A stretch of DNA of 64,000 nt from Meloidogyne chitwoodi (Eukaryota; Nematoda; Chromadorea; Rhabditida; Meloidogynidae), in assembly GCA_015183035.1 (NCBI GenBank), contig JACZZP010000008.1, forward strand, positions 496,001 to 560,000, read 5' to 3'. This document shows, in pieces, positions 23,301 to 36,235 of this stretch. The notes beneath the pieces are model-generated. The model ran no database searches. It worked only from the letters and a program-made list of their open reading frames with translations, and was not told where the DNA came from. Made by a program: the position numbers and the translations under genes. Every line of letters starts with the position of its first letter. The stretch's first letter is position 1.

Positions 23301-26300
23301 CGCGTCTTTGTTTTCCGTCATTAAGTGCTAAATCAAAGTCCTTTCATTACCATAATCTACATTAAAAACAAAGTGCTTTTGTTGCCTATTCACATACACA
23401 ACAGTTTTCTTTTTATTAGATATTTAATATACATATAAAAATTTTAATAATAATAAGAGCAAGTTTCAGAATTTAACTATTTTTCTTTTCCTGAAAAATC
23501 AGCATTTATATGTCATCAGAATTAATATGTTTTCCGGAAAGATCAGAATTAACTTTATTTATTTTTCAGAATGTGTATTTTCTTTACGGAACATCAGAAT
23601 TTACAATAATTTCTTTTACTGAAATATAAATTATTTTCCGGAAAGATCAGAATTTACAAGCATTTTTTAAAAATCAGAATAAATTGTATTTTTCTATTGG
23701 AAACATCAGAACAATATTTAAACATTTTTTTACGTTTTTGTATTTTCTTTTCTCATATTTTCAACTCATATTTTATTTTCTTATCAATCTTCTTTACTTA
23801 CATAAAATGTCATAAATATATAAATTCCCGGGTGTATATCAAAAAAAGAGAAGCTTTGTAGGAAAAAGGAACAAAACTGATTTGTTTATTATAAATATTT
23901 TATTTTTCCTTTTCTTTTATTTTTCTTTTTATTTTCCCCAATGTGCCGTTTTACTGTACGGAATATTTTTATTTATGAATATTTAATTCTTGGCCTTTTC
24001 CACATAAGCATATATTTATTTATTTTTAGAAAGAATTCTATTTTACAGAGAAAGAGAAAAAAAGAAAATGTGTACATTGCTTCCGAACAAAACACAAAAA
24101 ACACACAAAAACAATTCTTCTCTTTTTATAAAAAAAAAAATTTTTTTTTTGCACTTTAAATCAGAAAATAAAGTTAAAAAATATCAGAATTAAAATGTAT
24201 TTTTCCTTTCCGGAAAAATCAGAATTATAATAATTATATTAAATACAGTCTGAACTAATCAGAATTAAATTGTATTTATTTTTTCCGGAAAAATCAGAAT
24301 TATATATGTAAATACAGCCTAAAAAAAGTTTTACGTTCACACATTTTAAACAACTCTATTTTACCGGACATTTTTCTATCCGAGAAAAAGTTTTTTTTCT
24401 ATGACTCAATTTATTTAAATATTTTTATTTATGTAAATGCGCTTTCACTTTTATATGAGTAAAAAATAAAAGATTAATTTTTTATTTTTTTCGGCATCTT
24501 TTTTTATTTTTTATTTTTGACCCCCAAAATAATATTAATTAATAAGGATTTTTTTTATTAAATTTTTTTAGATAAAATAAAATAATTATTTATTTTTTAA
24601 ATCAATTTACTCTTCTATAATCGATTTATTTTTATAACAATTTTACGCAAAATAGGGGAGAATTAATAATTTTATTTTTAATTAAAAAATATATAAACTC
24701 TAAAAATTAATTTAATCTTTTAAATATTTTTTTGTTTTATTAGAAATTTTTTTTTCTCGTTTTATTTATTTTTGCATAATAAATCTTTAATCATCTTTTT
24801 TAATTATTTATTTTTTATTTTCCTTATTCTTTTATTTGTTTTTTTCTTAAAAAAGATATGACCAAACATCTTTTTTATTTACTAAAAAAATCATTTAAAA
24901 GTAAAGACCACACTAAAAAATTTTAATTTAATTTATTTTTTTAAATTTATTTTTAAATTTTACTGCTCTCAAATTATATTTTCATTTCAAATAAGGATTA
25001 TTTTTGATTTTCCCTTTTTGGGTCAACAAGTATTTTAATTAAATATATTTGTGTTTTAGGCAAGAAGAAATGTTGCAAATATTAAAAATAATTTTTTTGA
25101 TTGCACACCTGTTCTTATTATACTCTTAATTTTTTTCACATTTAATCAGTGTTGACACAAAATTTAAAAAAAAAAATATATAAAATTATTTAATTAAATG
25201 GACATGACGGGAAAAAATTCCTTTACTACCAAACAGGGTTAATTAAGGGAATTAATTTAATTTTTTAATTAATTTTATTTTTTTATTTAAATATTTATTT
25301 CCGGAAAATTCAAACAATTTTTTTTATTTATTTAAATATTTATTTAAATTAAATTAAATAATTGTGTTACCCTTGAAGACCCTCACCCAGTAAACATTTA
25401 TTTTTTTTTAAATTTAATTTTCTTTCTGTAAAATATTTCTCGTACTTAAAATTTTATTTTATAAATTTATTTATTTTTTAAAAATATTTTTAATTTTTTT
25501 TCAGCCAATATACGTCCAATAAAAAATCATTTTGGACGTGAGGAACAAGGGAAATTTATGCCTTTACAAAAACAACAACAACCAATCCCTCTAAGATGTA
25601 TAAAAATTAATAAAGAAAGCATTAAAGGTGTCAATGACAATTTTTTAAAAACAACTGATGAACAATCCTCTTTAAAGGTTAGTTTGTTGTAAACATTTAG
25701 GCGCAATAAACGTTTAGGCGCGAACTTAAATATCTGAAAAAGTTTAGCCCTTTGAAACTTGAAATTTTGTTTAGATATTCTGATTACTTGGACAAACATT
25801 TTGAATAAATTTCAGAATTTTGTGTTTTGTATTTTTCAAGTTATGATTTTTAAAAGATGAAAAGTACGTTCTTTTCGCATTAAAATTAATTCTGATTTTT
25901 TTAAATTTAAAATCAGAAATTCTGAAATTTAATTAAGAAAATAAAGAAGATTAACATACAAAATTCTGAAATTTTAAGCATTAAAATTTAAATTCAATTT
26001 ATTAAAGTTAGCGCCCAAAAATCTTTGCGCCTAAAAGTATTATTTTTCTCTTATTTTAAAGGATTGTTGCAAAAAAGAAGAGCAGATGAATGTAATTAAA
26101 ACAAATAATAAATTAGACATTATTCCTTCTACCAGCAAAATTGAAGAGAATAAAGAAGAAAAAGAAGATGAAGATGATGAGTGTTTAATTATTTATCAAA
26201 ATATTTCAAAAAATTGTTTTTTTACCGAAAAAAATGATTCGAGAAAAAAAATAAAAAGTGAGGAAATTGATGAAAGTTACCTTAAAAAAATATTAAAAGA

Positions 26301-27734
26301 AGAAAAAGAAGAAGAAGAAGAAAAAATGAATGACTTAGACACTGAAGAATTAATTTTATTAGATGAAGAATACTCTAGTGGTGAAGATTTGGAATTGAAA
26401 GATGTTGACTTAAATGTGGAAATTGGAGATAATGATCTGGAAAATACTGGGAATATTTTGATGAATAGTAGTAGTGAAGAGGTAAATGATGAGACTGTTG
26501 AGGAAGAAGAGAATAGAGAAGAAGAGGAAAATAAAACAATGGAAGAAGAAGAACTTGAGGAAAGAGAAGAAGAAGAATTAGAGGGGGAAGAAGGAGAGGA
26601 ATTACTTGATGAGGAAGGGGAAGTTGAGGAAGAAGAAGAAGGGGAAGAAGAAGAATTACTTGAAGAAAAAGAGGAAGAAGAATTACTTGAAGAAGAGGGA
26701 TTACTTGAAGAAAGGGAAGAAGAAGAAGAGGAAAATAAAACAATGGAAGAAGAATTACTTGAGAAAGAAGGGGAAGAAGAAGAATTAGAGGAAGAAGAAG
26801 AATTACTTGAAGAAGAAAAGGAAGAAGAAGAATTACTTAATGAGGAAGGGGAAGAAGAGGAAAAAGAAGAATTAGAGGAAGAAAGGGATGAAGAGGAAAT
26901 TGAAGAGGAAGAAGGCAAGGAGGAATTGAATATTGAGGGAAATAGGGAAGAAAGAGGAAGAGAAGAGGAAGAAGAAAACAATGATGAAGAAGAAGAAAAT
27001 TATGAAGAAATGATTGAACAAGAAGAAATTGAAGAAGAAAATTATGAAGAAAAGAATTATGCAACAGAAGAAAAAAATAAAAATGAGGAAAATGGGCGGA
27101 GCCAAAATGAGGAAAACGAGGGCAGCTGTTCGAAAGAATTACAAAAAAGAATATTAAAAGATGCTGGTCAGTTGCCAAAATTTACTTATTAGAACAAATA
27201 ATATTTATTTTAGAAGACGAGAAAATGCAATTTGAACAAATTTGTCCTATAAAACTACAAAATACAATTGAAATAACTAAATTACCTTTTGAACAACAAA
27301 AAATTGAAAAAATTGAAAAAAAATCAAAGAAGCCTTTAGACAAAAGTTACAATTTTTTAACAAGTCCTCAGCTGGAGACGCTAATAGAGGTACCAACTAA
27401 AAAAATCAAAAAAATACCTTTAACAGCAAATATTAAAATTAACGATCCTCGCTTAGAGGATATAGTTAACTACGGTTTTGTCTCAAAGTGTGCAGAAGAA
27501 GGACTTTTATTACCCAACTTTAAAATAATTCAGTCTAATTTATGCGAAGAAGAAAAAAAATTGAATTTTTCAAAAAATAAAAAAAATGTTGAAAATTCTG
27601 TTGTGCCAATGGATATAGAAATGAATGAAGATAATTATAACAACAGAGAAAGAGAAAATAATAATGCTGGACAATCTTCTAGTGAAGGCAAGTTTATTTA
27701 TTTTAAAAAAATGAAAAAAGGTTGGTTTAAATAG
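20301..27734 (+). CDS. Glu-rich protein of unknown function with a 5 kb first intron
   Basis: Four exons fit by phase: 20301-20430, 25505-25677, 26062-27166 and 27214-27734. The ATG at 20301 lies 18 bases after a TTTTCAG acceptor, so the mRNA may be trans-spliced. The N-terminus reads MQRLFTHLLSERERQYWDSI; the second exon contains NIRPIKNHFGREEQGKF. Exon 3 begins DCCKKEEQMN and is dominated by a ~200-residue run of Glu with scattered Leu, Asn and Lys, encoded mostly by GAA/GAG. Exon 4 returns to a mixed composition with IPLTANIKINDPRLEDIVNY, which looks conserved but which I do not recognise. Acidic runs of this kind occur in nuclear and chromatin-binding proteins, but function is unassigned. 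The frame may instead splice on from a GC donor near 27687; ending at the TAG at 27732-27734 is the simpler reading. Confidence 0.55.
20431..25504. other. Long AT-rich first intron of the Glu-rich gene
   Basis: About 5.1 kb with no clear gene. It contains degenerate repeats of AGAGTGGATGGTTA (about 20680-20800), three ~53-bp direct repeats ending TTTTTTAGTCAC (20887-21027), an exon-like GC-richer island at 23187-23415, and many TCAGAATT/CCGGAAAA words between 23460 and 24310. Such length is exceptional beside the other introns here, so undetected small genes or a separate transcription unit remain possible. Confidence 0.45.
20887..21027 (+). repeat. Three ~53-bp direct repeats containing a splice-acceptor-like core
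   Basis: Each unit carries CATTG followed by CTTTTTTAGTCACGAG (or CACAAG) and then AATAATTTATT-like sequence. Units are diverged by a few substitutions. Each has a pyrimidine-rich AG that resembles a 3' splice site. Confidence 0.5.
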
Positions 27735-29014
27735 GGGAATTTTGAACAATTTGTAAGATTGTCAACACGACAAAATGGTAAAAAAGGGAAATTGGATACT
27801 ATTTAATTAATTTTTTTCTAATTCGCTCAGTTTTTTTTAGCTTTTTTGCTATCTTAATTTTTATATATATTTTTTTTTGATTTTCCTATAATTACGAATT
27901 CTAGTTGGGTATTTCTGATGTCATTTTAGACATAAAAATAAACATAAAATAAACAAAAATTTCCAATTTTTAATTTCTCCGCTTTATTTATTTATCTTTT
28001 TTTGTCATTTTTAATGTATTAACATTTTATATATAAATAAGATCAGCAAAAATGTGAAAATAAAATTTTTTGAAATTGTAAAGCCTTGATACGCATAAAA
28101 AGAATGTTTTTAGCATGTTTTGAAGCCAAAAGAATGGACTTCAATTTCCATATTTTTCAATATTTTTCATCCATATTTTCATTTTTTGCCTTGGGTATTT
28201 TTTATCCATTTCAATTTTTCGTCCATATTTTTGCGAAATTTATTTATATAATTTAAATAAAATTAAAGTACTTTAGGTAAAGTGATTGAAGGGAAATAGT
28301 CTTTTTTATTTATATTTTATCTATAAAAACCACACATTTAAAGTGATTAGAAAAGGTAGATAATTTTCTGATTAATTTCCAATTGTTTTTTAATTAATTA
28401 TTAATTTTTTTTGCTAAAAAAAATTTGCAAAAGAGTGTCAGTTGACGTTAAAACATTTGTCCATCTTCACTAAAAAAAATTTTCTTAAAACATTCTAACA
28501 AAAATTATTTTTATTATTTTAAGAAAAACAAGTTTATTCGAATAAATTATTTGAAAATTCCAAAAATAAAATAAAATTCACTTTCATTTTTTTAAAGAAA
28601 TTTAAGTAAAAAAGGAATAACTTGTAATAGCTGCGACTAGTTGGACTTTTCCCCTTTTAAATATTTATATTTTTTTTGGCTTTTCGTATTTTTTTTAGAA
28701 TGAAAAAAAGAGTGTTAAGGTTATAGATAAAGAGACATTTCTTTGCAAATGTTTCATATAAAAACCTTAAAGAACTTCCAGAAAAAGGTCAGAAAACATT
28801 TTTTAATGTTACTATTGAATTTTTTGTTCTTTATTTTATTTCAGTCTTTTTTTAGTTTTAGATTGTAAAATACTTCTTTTTTGAACGCTTTCCACTTTTA
28901 TTTTTTTTAAATTTTATTTTTATCTATTTGTCTAATCTTTATATTTTATTTTAACACATTTTTTAACCACACAATTATAGTTTTATATTTCTGAATTTAC
29001 TAAACTATTTAAAT
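27735..29014. other. Intergenic AT-rich region
   Basis: No supported gene. It contains T-rich tracts and several CCATATTTTT repeats around 28140-28230. It separates the Glu-rich gene from the coiled-coil/poly-Q gene. Confidence 0.5.
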
Positions 29015-32000
29015 ATGAAAAATAAGCCGATATTCTTTGCTCCTTTACATGGCAATTACCGTAAGTTTTTTTTGCGAAAATTTTCGTTTTTCATAAGTGT
29101 GAAAATGCCTATGAACCGAGATATAGGCACCTTAAAATGGAGAAAAACATAGGGGGAGTAACTAATTTTAATATTTAATTTAATAATTTTATTTAGGACA
29201 GCTTGGCCCAAGATTGCATCAACCAGGACTTGTTCATTATCAACATTGGGAAAATCAGCATTGGCGTTTTACCAATCCCTGTTGGTCTCAGCAAAACATT
29301 CCTCCGCCACCAATGCCGCCACCTTTAAATGCGTTTTACCCGCCTCCACCGGATGCTAACAATACGATGTCTTCGATTTCTCAACAACAGAATGAGATTG
29401 AAAAGCGTGCTTTTGATAGTCTTCCACGAAAAGGTTTACTAATTATTTTACTTTAACTTTTAAAATTAAAAGTTTTGGTTTTGACTGATAATGTTACGTT
29501 TAAGTTTAAATTACGCAAATAAGGATTGAGCTGGGTTTACCCCCATATGCCAGGATTTTTTTATCTTCCTAGTTTTTACGTGTTATTTATGTTTAATTTG
29601 ATAAATTTTAGGATCCATGATTTTCATTATTTCGGTTTTTCCTTGACTGCCTGAACTCTTTGTCAATACCTATCTCAAACTCAAAGAGAATATAGACCCA
29701 TCATTTTTGTCCTTGAAACATTTTATTTTTTTTCTATAAAAAAGAAATAATATAGATTTATTTTTACTGTTCCCCCATATGCCGTTGCTCTGAGCATTTT
29801 CTCTTTATTAATTAAAATAAATTAAATAAAGATTCATTTTCTTCTTTTTCTGTTCAATCTTTTCCCTAAAAATGAAAAAACAATTTAACATTCATATTAA
29901 TAGAAATTTTTTATTAAACGATACTGAATTTTATTATTGCCTTCAAAATGTTTTTATTAATTCTCTTCTAAATAAAATTGAAAGACATAAACTTTTATTA
30001 AAAAAAAGTAAGGGGAATGTTTTGTCCCTTGATTTTTTATTCCATTATTTATTTTAATTTTTCTTTACCAAATAACCTTTTATTAATTCTCTTTTTTTTA
30101 GATTCTCGACCTGAAATGACTACTAGTGGTGCCAATTCTTCTGAAAATGCTTCTCAGGTTTTTTTTTATTAAATTAAATTTTTCGATATTTTTTAATTAA
30201 AAATAAGGGAGAGAGGGTTTGGTGCTATAGTAGTTTATGCGTCCAATGAACTTTTTGCGTCCAAAGATAGTTTATGTTCCTATGAAAACTTTTGAGTCCT
30301 GTATTTATTTTATGCGTCCATACAATTTTTATGAGTCCAATAAAAGTTTATGGTCCGAACAAAAATACACAGAGGAAATTGAGGATACCTGGGGAGCCCT
30401 TAAGACTAGTCTCGGAATCATGGTACCAATAAACAAATGTTACCATCCTATCAATATATGTTCCTTCGCATTATGCAATCAAAAAACTTCATTATATGTT
30501 TATTAGAAGAGATGCGTATCCAATTTCCAGTTTAATATTACCTATACAATAATATTTCATCAACTTTTATTGGACTCATAAAAGTTGTATGGACGCATAA
30601 AATAAATACAGGACTCATAAGTTTTCCTAGGACTCATAAACTATCTTTCGACGCACAAAAGTCCATTGGACGCATAAACTACAATAGCACCGAGGGTTTA
30701 TTATTTTCAAATATTGGGAATAGACAAATTTTCTTTCTTTTTTTAATTTTTAACAGAAATTTTGTTTATTCCAATGGATTTTGTGTTTATTATTTCCCTT
30801 AAAATTTAAAGGATTATTTTATTTTTCTAGTCTTCTCAAACGGTTCTTCAAAAAAATATTGAACATTTGGAAGATTTATTAAAGCGAAAATCTGACGAAG
30901 TAACTTCCCTTCGTTCTCAAATGGCCAAAAAAGATGAGGAATATAATAAACTAAAATCTGTTGAAGTCAGCTATAATTCAATGTCAGAGAGATTGGATAA
31001 ACAATTAAAAATTAATTTTGTTTGCAAAGCAACTTTGGCTGAAAAAGAACAAATTATTAAAAATCAGGAAGATCAAATTAAATTCTTTAAAGAGAAAGTT
31101 TATGAGTTAGAATTAAAAGAGAAGAATAATAGTACATTGAAAGAAGCAACTTCTCTAAATAAATTAGTTTGTTTTATTTTATTATTTTTTTAGAATTTTT
31201 TTTAATATTTCTCTCGTGTCTTTTATTAATTTTGTTCTAAAAAAGTCAGCAAGGTATTTATAAGTTTATTTTGTCAAAGAAGTTTATTTTTTATCGAAAA
31301 TCAGAATTTTTAGAAATCAGAATTTTAAAATCAGAATTTAAAAAAATCAGAATCTTTTAAAATCAGAATTTTTAGAAATCAGAATTTTAAAAATCAGAAT
31401 TAAAAAAAAATCAGAATCTTTTAAAATAAGAATTTTTAAAAATCAGAATTAAAAAAAAATCAGAATCTTTTAAAATTCAGAAAAAATTCTTAACTATTCT
31501 GATTTGCTAGTGTGAAGAAATATAATCCTTTGAAAAATAAATTTAGCTTGCGGACTTTGAAAAAAATAACTTGCTCTATTTTAAAATATTTTTATGTCCC
31601 TTTTAGGAGAATGAAAATAAACTTTTGAACAAACAACTTAAAGAACAACAAGAATCATCAAAAAAATCAGTTGAAGAAAAGCGTATATTGGAGGTTAAAT
31701 GTAAAAAATTGACTAATGAACTTCAACACAATACTAATAAATATATTTCTTGGAGAGAGGATGAAACGAAAAAACACAAAAAGGAATTAAAAGATGAAAT
31801 TAATAAAATAAATCAAAAAAATAATTCTGAAAAGGAAAGAATTGCTGCTGAAAATTTAGCAAGTTGGAGGATTTCAAATGTTAATGAGCTTCAGTCTAAA
31901 ATTTTTAAAAAGGTTTATATTTTTTATTTAATTTATTTTGGGAATATTTATACTATGAAACAGTTGGTTTTAGATTTTTTTTTAAATTTTAATATTTATA

Positions 32001-35000
32001 TATATACCTTAAATATTATTTTGGAGTGTCCAAACTTTTAATAAAGTCTCTAACTTTATTTAAAAAAATTTTAATATTTTTAAGTGAAGTGGACCTCCCT
32101 TCTTTTTTTATTTGGCAATGCTCCTTTTACTTGATTTACTCTCATCTTTTTTAAAAAAAAATTTTATATAAATTATAGGATGCTGAACTTGCTCGATTGA
32201 CTGATCAACTTGACCAACAACACAAGAATTCAAAAGAAGAAGCAAAAAGAGCAGCTGCAGATTATCGCAATTTGGAAGACCAATGTAAAAGAAATGAAGA
32301 AAATTTTGAACAAAACAAAAAAATCGAATTGGATAAACAAAAAGAAGGATTTAATCAACATTTGGAAAAACTTTTTCAACGACAAAAGTCTGAAATGGAA
32401 AAAAAATATTTGGAGGTTTCAAAATTGAAGCAAAGTATGAATGAAAATTTAAAAAGAGAGCAAGCTTTTATTAAAAAATATGAAGAATTATTAGCTGTTA
32501 TAGAGCAACTTAAGGCAGATATTAATAATAATAATGATTCAAAAACAGCAAAAATAAATGCTCAAAATGTTGAAAAAGATTTGGCTTTAAAAAGAGAGAA
32601 AGCTTTGAATAATATTTCTCATGAGGTTTTCAATTTTTATTTTATTTTTTCTTATTAAAAACGAGGGTACTTTTCCTTTATGGGCACAAATGTCCGCAAG
32701 TTTTTGTCTGCAAAAAATTTAATAGTTATTTTTTATTTTGGAGGCATAAAATCAACAATTTTTGCTAAAATTCATCAAATGCACCAACTTCTCTTCTTTT
32801 TACATCTTCCCTTCCTAAAAATTCCCTAGATAGCTCTAATCATTTGTCGGTGTGTTCCAAATTGCTTCTTATTCCGCCATTTTGCCGTCCGCCAAGTTCT
32901 CTCTTTTTTTGAGAAAAATATTAAATTTTTTTTGCAGACAAAATCTTGCGGACATTTGTGCCCATAAAGGAAAAGTGCCAAAACGAGAGAGTAATTCATC
33001 CCTTTTGGGGTAATTATTTTCTGAAAAATCTTTTTTTCTTTTTTGCTCTATTTCCCCAAGATATTTTTAATCTTGATGAGGAATATATTATTTTCATTAT
33101 CCGATTTTGATTATTTTTAAAAAAATTTAAAGCAAAAACTGGTACTTTTATTCATCGCTAACTAGTTTAATAATGTCTCCTTTTTCTTTTCTTTTTTTTT
33201 TAATCAAAGCATTTTGGCAGGACCACAAAATAAGTTATATCAATGAATAGAAAAAAGTATATATAGGCCCTGATACTTAATTTTGTCAGAAACAGAAAAT
33301 TTGATTAAAAAAGAAGAAAAAAAGGTGGCACTCAAATTGTTGGCACTGAAATGGGGGAACTGAAAAGTACCAAAAAAGGGAATAATTTTCATTTTGTTAA
33401 AAAATTAATTTTTTATTTTATTTTAAGCAAAATCGTATAAAAATAAAAAAGGAACAACTTGATAATTCACTTGATATATTAATTAAAAATAAACAACAAC
33501 AATGTGAGAATTGTCCTTCACATTTGATTGGTATTTTAAAAATTAAAAAAAAATAATTTTTTCATTAAAATTTATTTTTTAGCTATAAAAACATTAAAAA
33601 ATGCTCTCTCTCATTGCAAAAATAGTGGATGTAATATTTGTTCTCAAACGGATTTATTGGAAGGTGGACAACAACAACAACAATTATTGTTTACTTGTTC
33701 AACTGAAACTTGTACTTCTTCAAATAATATTAATATTTCTCCAAAAACGCCTCCAAAGGCGAATAATGGAAATTCTACGTTGCGTAAAACGCGAAAAAGG
33801 TTTATTAAAATATTTTTTTATTTTAATTTTCTGATTTTATTGGTTATAAAAAGGATAAAAATAGGCTAGATCTCTTGCTATTTTTAATATAATTTATTTA
33901 TTTTTAATATTTTCTAAAAAGGATAGAGATGGCTAAATTCAAATTTTTTCGAATATTTGAATTTAATTTTAATAAATACTTTCCCAAAGTCTAAGAATAT
34001 TTTTACTCATTTAATTTAAAAAAAATTAATTTTATTTTTTTTAAAGACTTAGACTCAATTCAACTCAAGGCTTTAACAATTCTGCTGAGATAGAACAGGG
34101 ACGTCAAACAGCAGATAGTTTTACATCAAGTTCAATTTCAATGCCTCCTATAGATCCAAAGCAAACAACAGAAGATGATGTCATGTTTGTTTTTTTTAAA
34201 TTAAGTAAAAATTGGGGTTAATTAATTGAAAATAAATAGAAGAATTTAACAAAAAATTCCCAAATTTTCAGCTTTGACAACGAAGAAATTAAAATAGAAG
34301 AAACAGAAAGACCTGAAGCTGTAATTGCAAAACAACTAAAAATTTATGAAGATAATGCACGTTGTATTAGATCAAATCCTTTAGTAGCTTCTTTTACTTG
34401 TTCTGATGATAATAATAATTTTATGCCATCAATAATAACAACACAAATATCTGATAATAATCAATCATCTTCTTCTCGTTTAATTCAACAACAACAACAA
34501 ATTATTTCTGTTCCACAACCTCTACCTTCTGTTCCACAACCTCTACAATCACCTTCATATCAACAAACAATTTCTGATTTTCGATCATCTTCCCTTTCAC
34601 AAATTAATAATAATAATAATTCTGTTGTTGTTGGTGTTAATTGTCAAATGGGAACATCTCAAGTATTTCAGCAGCAACAACCACAACAATATGGAATTCA
34701 ACAAAATTATCAGGTTTTTTTTTTAATTATTAATTTTTATATTGGATGATTTTTTGAATTTTTCTGATATTTTATTCTGATTTCTGATATTTTATTCTGA
34801 TTTTTTCTGATATTTTATTCTGATTTCTGATATTTTATTCTGATTTTTGATATTTTATTCTGTTATTTGTGTTCTGATTTTTCTGATTTTGTTTAAATAA
34901 TTTATTAATTTTAGCCAATGTATTCTTCTCAACAGCTTCAACAACGCCAATTTATTCAACAACAACCAATAAATGTTCAGCAATCTAATTTTGTTTCTAA

Positions 35001-35530
35001 TCAGCAACAACAATTATTATATCCTCATCAACAAATGTCACAACAACAACAAATTTGTGGAAGTAATTCTTCTTCTTCTATTCAACAGGGTTCTTCTTCT
35101 TCTACTAATTGTGCTGTTCAACAAAATCAACCTGCGGTTTTTTTTTTATTTTTTTTAATTTTTTTTAATTTCAATTATTTTTTAGTTGGTTAATAATTAT
35201 ACTCGACTTCTACATCAATACTTTAATTCGGTTTTTTTTATTTTTTATATTTATTTTATTTTATTTAATTTTTAGCAATTTCCTTCAGTTGTCCAACAGA
35301 CAACAACACAAAATCAACAATCACAACAATTATCATCAGTAGAAGTTGGTCAAATTTTGCAACAACAAAATAATAATAATAATAATAAAGGATCTAATAA
35401 TGACCCAAGAATGACTTGTGACAATCAACTTTATAATTTTATGTTATCTCAGGGAAATAATAATAATATTAATTTGCAACAGCAATATTCTGGGAGAAAT
35501 GTTTCGTCTTCAAAAAGAAAGAATTCTTAA
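29015..35530 (+). CDS. Coiled-coil protein with proline- and glutamine-rich regions, function unknown
   Basis: About a dozen exons from the ATG at 29015 (MKNKPIFFAPLHGNYR) to the TAA at 35528-35530. Order: a Trp/His/Pro-rich N-terminal part (WENQHWRFTNPCWSQQNIPP and PPPPDANNTM), a ~450-residue coiled coil in exons at 30.83-31.17, 31.61-31.91, 32.18-32.62 and 33.43 kb, then a short Cys-containing segment (CENCPSHLIG; SHCKNSGCNICSQTD), and a long C-terminal tail rich in Gln, Asn and Ser (LQQRQFIQQQPINVQQSNF). The Cys pairs could hold zinc but are irregular. I do not recognise a family. Glutamine-rich tails of this kind are typical of transcription or RNA-granule proteins, which is only suggestive. 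Two hAT-type MITEs lie in its introns. Confidence 0.6.
30221..30691. mobile_element. Foldback MITE with perfect 8-bp target duplication (hAT type)
   Basis: 471 bp. It begins GGTGCTATAGTAGTTTATGC and ends GCATAAACTACAATAGCACC. Arms of ~130 bp pair with small gaps and contain repeated TTTATGCGTCC/TTTATGAGTCC words. GAGGGTTT flanks both sides (30213-30220 and 30692-30699). An 8-bp duplication is characteristic of the hAT superfamily. The unpaired ~190 bp centre has no transposase. The 89-codon frame from 30237 is read through the arm and is not a gene. Confidence 0.88.
31290..31510. repeat. Array of AAATCAGAATTTTT words in an intron
   Basis: About ten copies of ATCAGAA separated by short A/T runs. 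Same word as in the arrays at 3.3, 23.5, 34.8, 44.8, 55.5, 58.1 and 61.5 kb. The nearby TTGCGGACTTTG at 31550 resembles a TCCGCAAG MITE end. Confidence 0.6.
32666..32979. mobile_element. MITE with ~50-bp inverted ends and perfect 8-bp target duplication (hAT type)
   Basis: Begins GGTACTTTTCCTTTATGGGC and ends in the near-perfect complement GCCCATAAAGGAAAAGTGCC; pairing extends about 50 bp through CACAAATGTCCGCAAG to TGTCTGCAAAAAA. AAAACGAG flanks both sides (32658-32665 and 32980-32987). The ~215 bp centre lacks a transposase. It is the best-preserved member of the TCCGCAAG group and lies in an intron of the coiled-coil/poly-Q gene. Confidence 0.9.
34755..34890. repeat. Intronic TTCTGATATTTTA tandem repeat
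   Basis: Units of TTCTGAT(A)TTTT(A) repeated about eight times with variable spacing. Same TTCTGATTTTT word family as elsewhere in the window. Confidence 0.6.
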
Positions 35531-36235
35531 AATTATTATTTATTTTAAATTTTTTGAGAGAAAAAAATTTATTTTTTTGCTAATTATATATTCTTCTATA
35601 ATAAAATATTCATCAATTTATATGTTTGTTTGTTGCAATCTCAATTAAAAAAAATTAATTTAGAGAGAAAGAAGGGAATTTTTAAAAATAAAATTTATTA
35701 AATTAAATATTTTAAAAATTCTGAAATTAATTTTTTTTTAAATTAAAATTTTTTTTGAATATTCTTCTTCTTCTAAATAGTGTGAGAGAGAGAATTATTT
35801 ATATAAAATATTATTATTTATCCCAGACTACAAAATGTATTTGACTTTAAAATTTATTAAAAAAAGATTTGTTTTTTCTTTTTATTAAATTATTTAAATA
35901 TTATTGAAACTTTTCTTCTATAAAAATATCCATAATTTTATATTTATTTTGTTTGAATTTATTTAAAAATAAATATTTTTTAATTTTTTTGGTAAAATTT
36001 GGTCTAATTTTTACTACTATAATTTTATAAAAAATTATTTTTTAATTGTGCATATTTTTGTTTTGTTTTTTTACTCTTGGATTTCTTATTATAAAATTTA
36101 AAAAATAAAATTTTATTTATAAATATTTTGCAATTGTTTTTTGGTTTATGTAAAGTTGTTTAATTAGTTTTTAATTCAATAAGATCGACTAAAGAGAGGA
36201 AATATATTAAATAAATAGAGATTTAGTTGTAAGCT

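Noticed and set aside
26277..27178. Minus-strand Ser-rich and Leu/Phe-rich frames opposite the Glu-rich exon
   Set aside because: They are complements of GAA/GAG codons and have no exon signals or domains.
30237..30506. 89-codon plus-strand frame starting in the 30.2 kb element
   Set aside because: It is read through the inverted arm of a MITE with an exact 8-bp target duplication; repeated GTCC words explain the apparent peptide.
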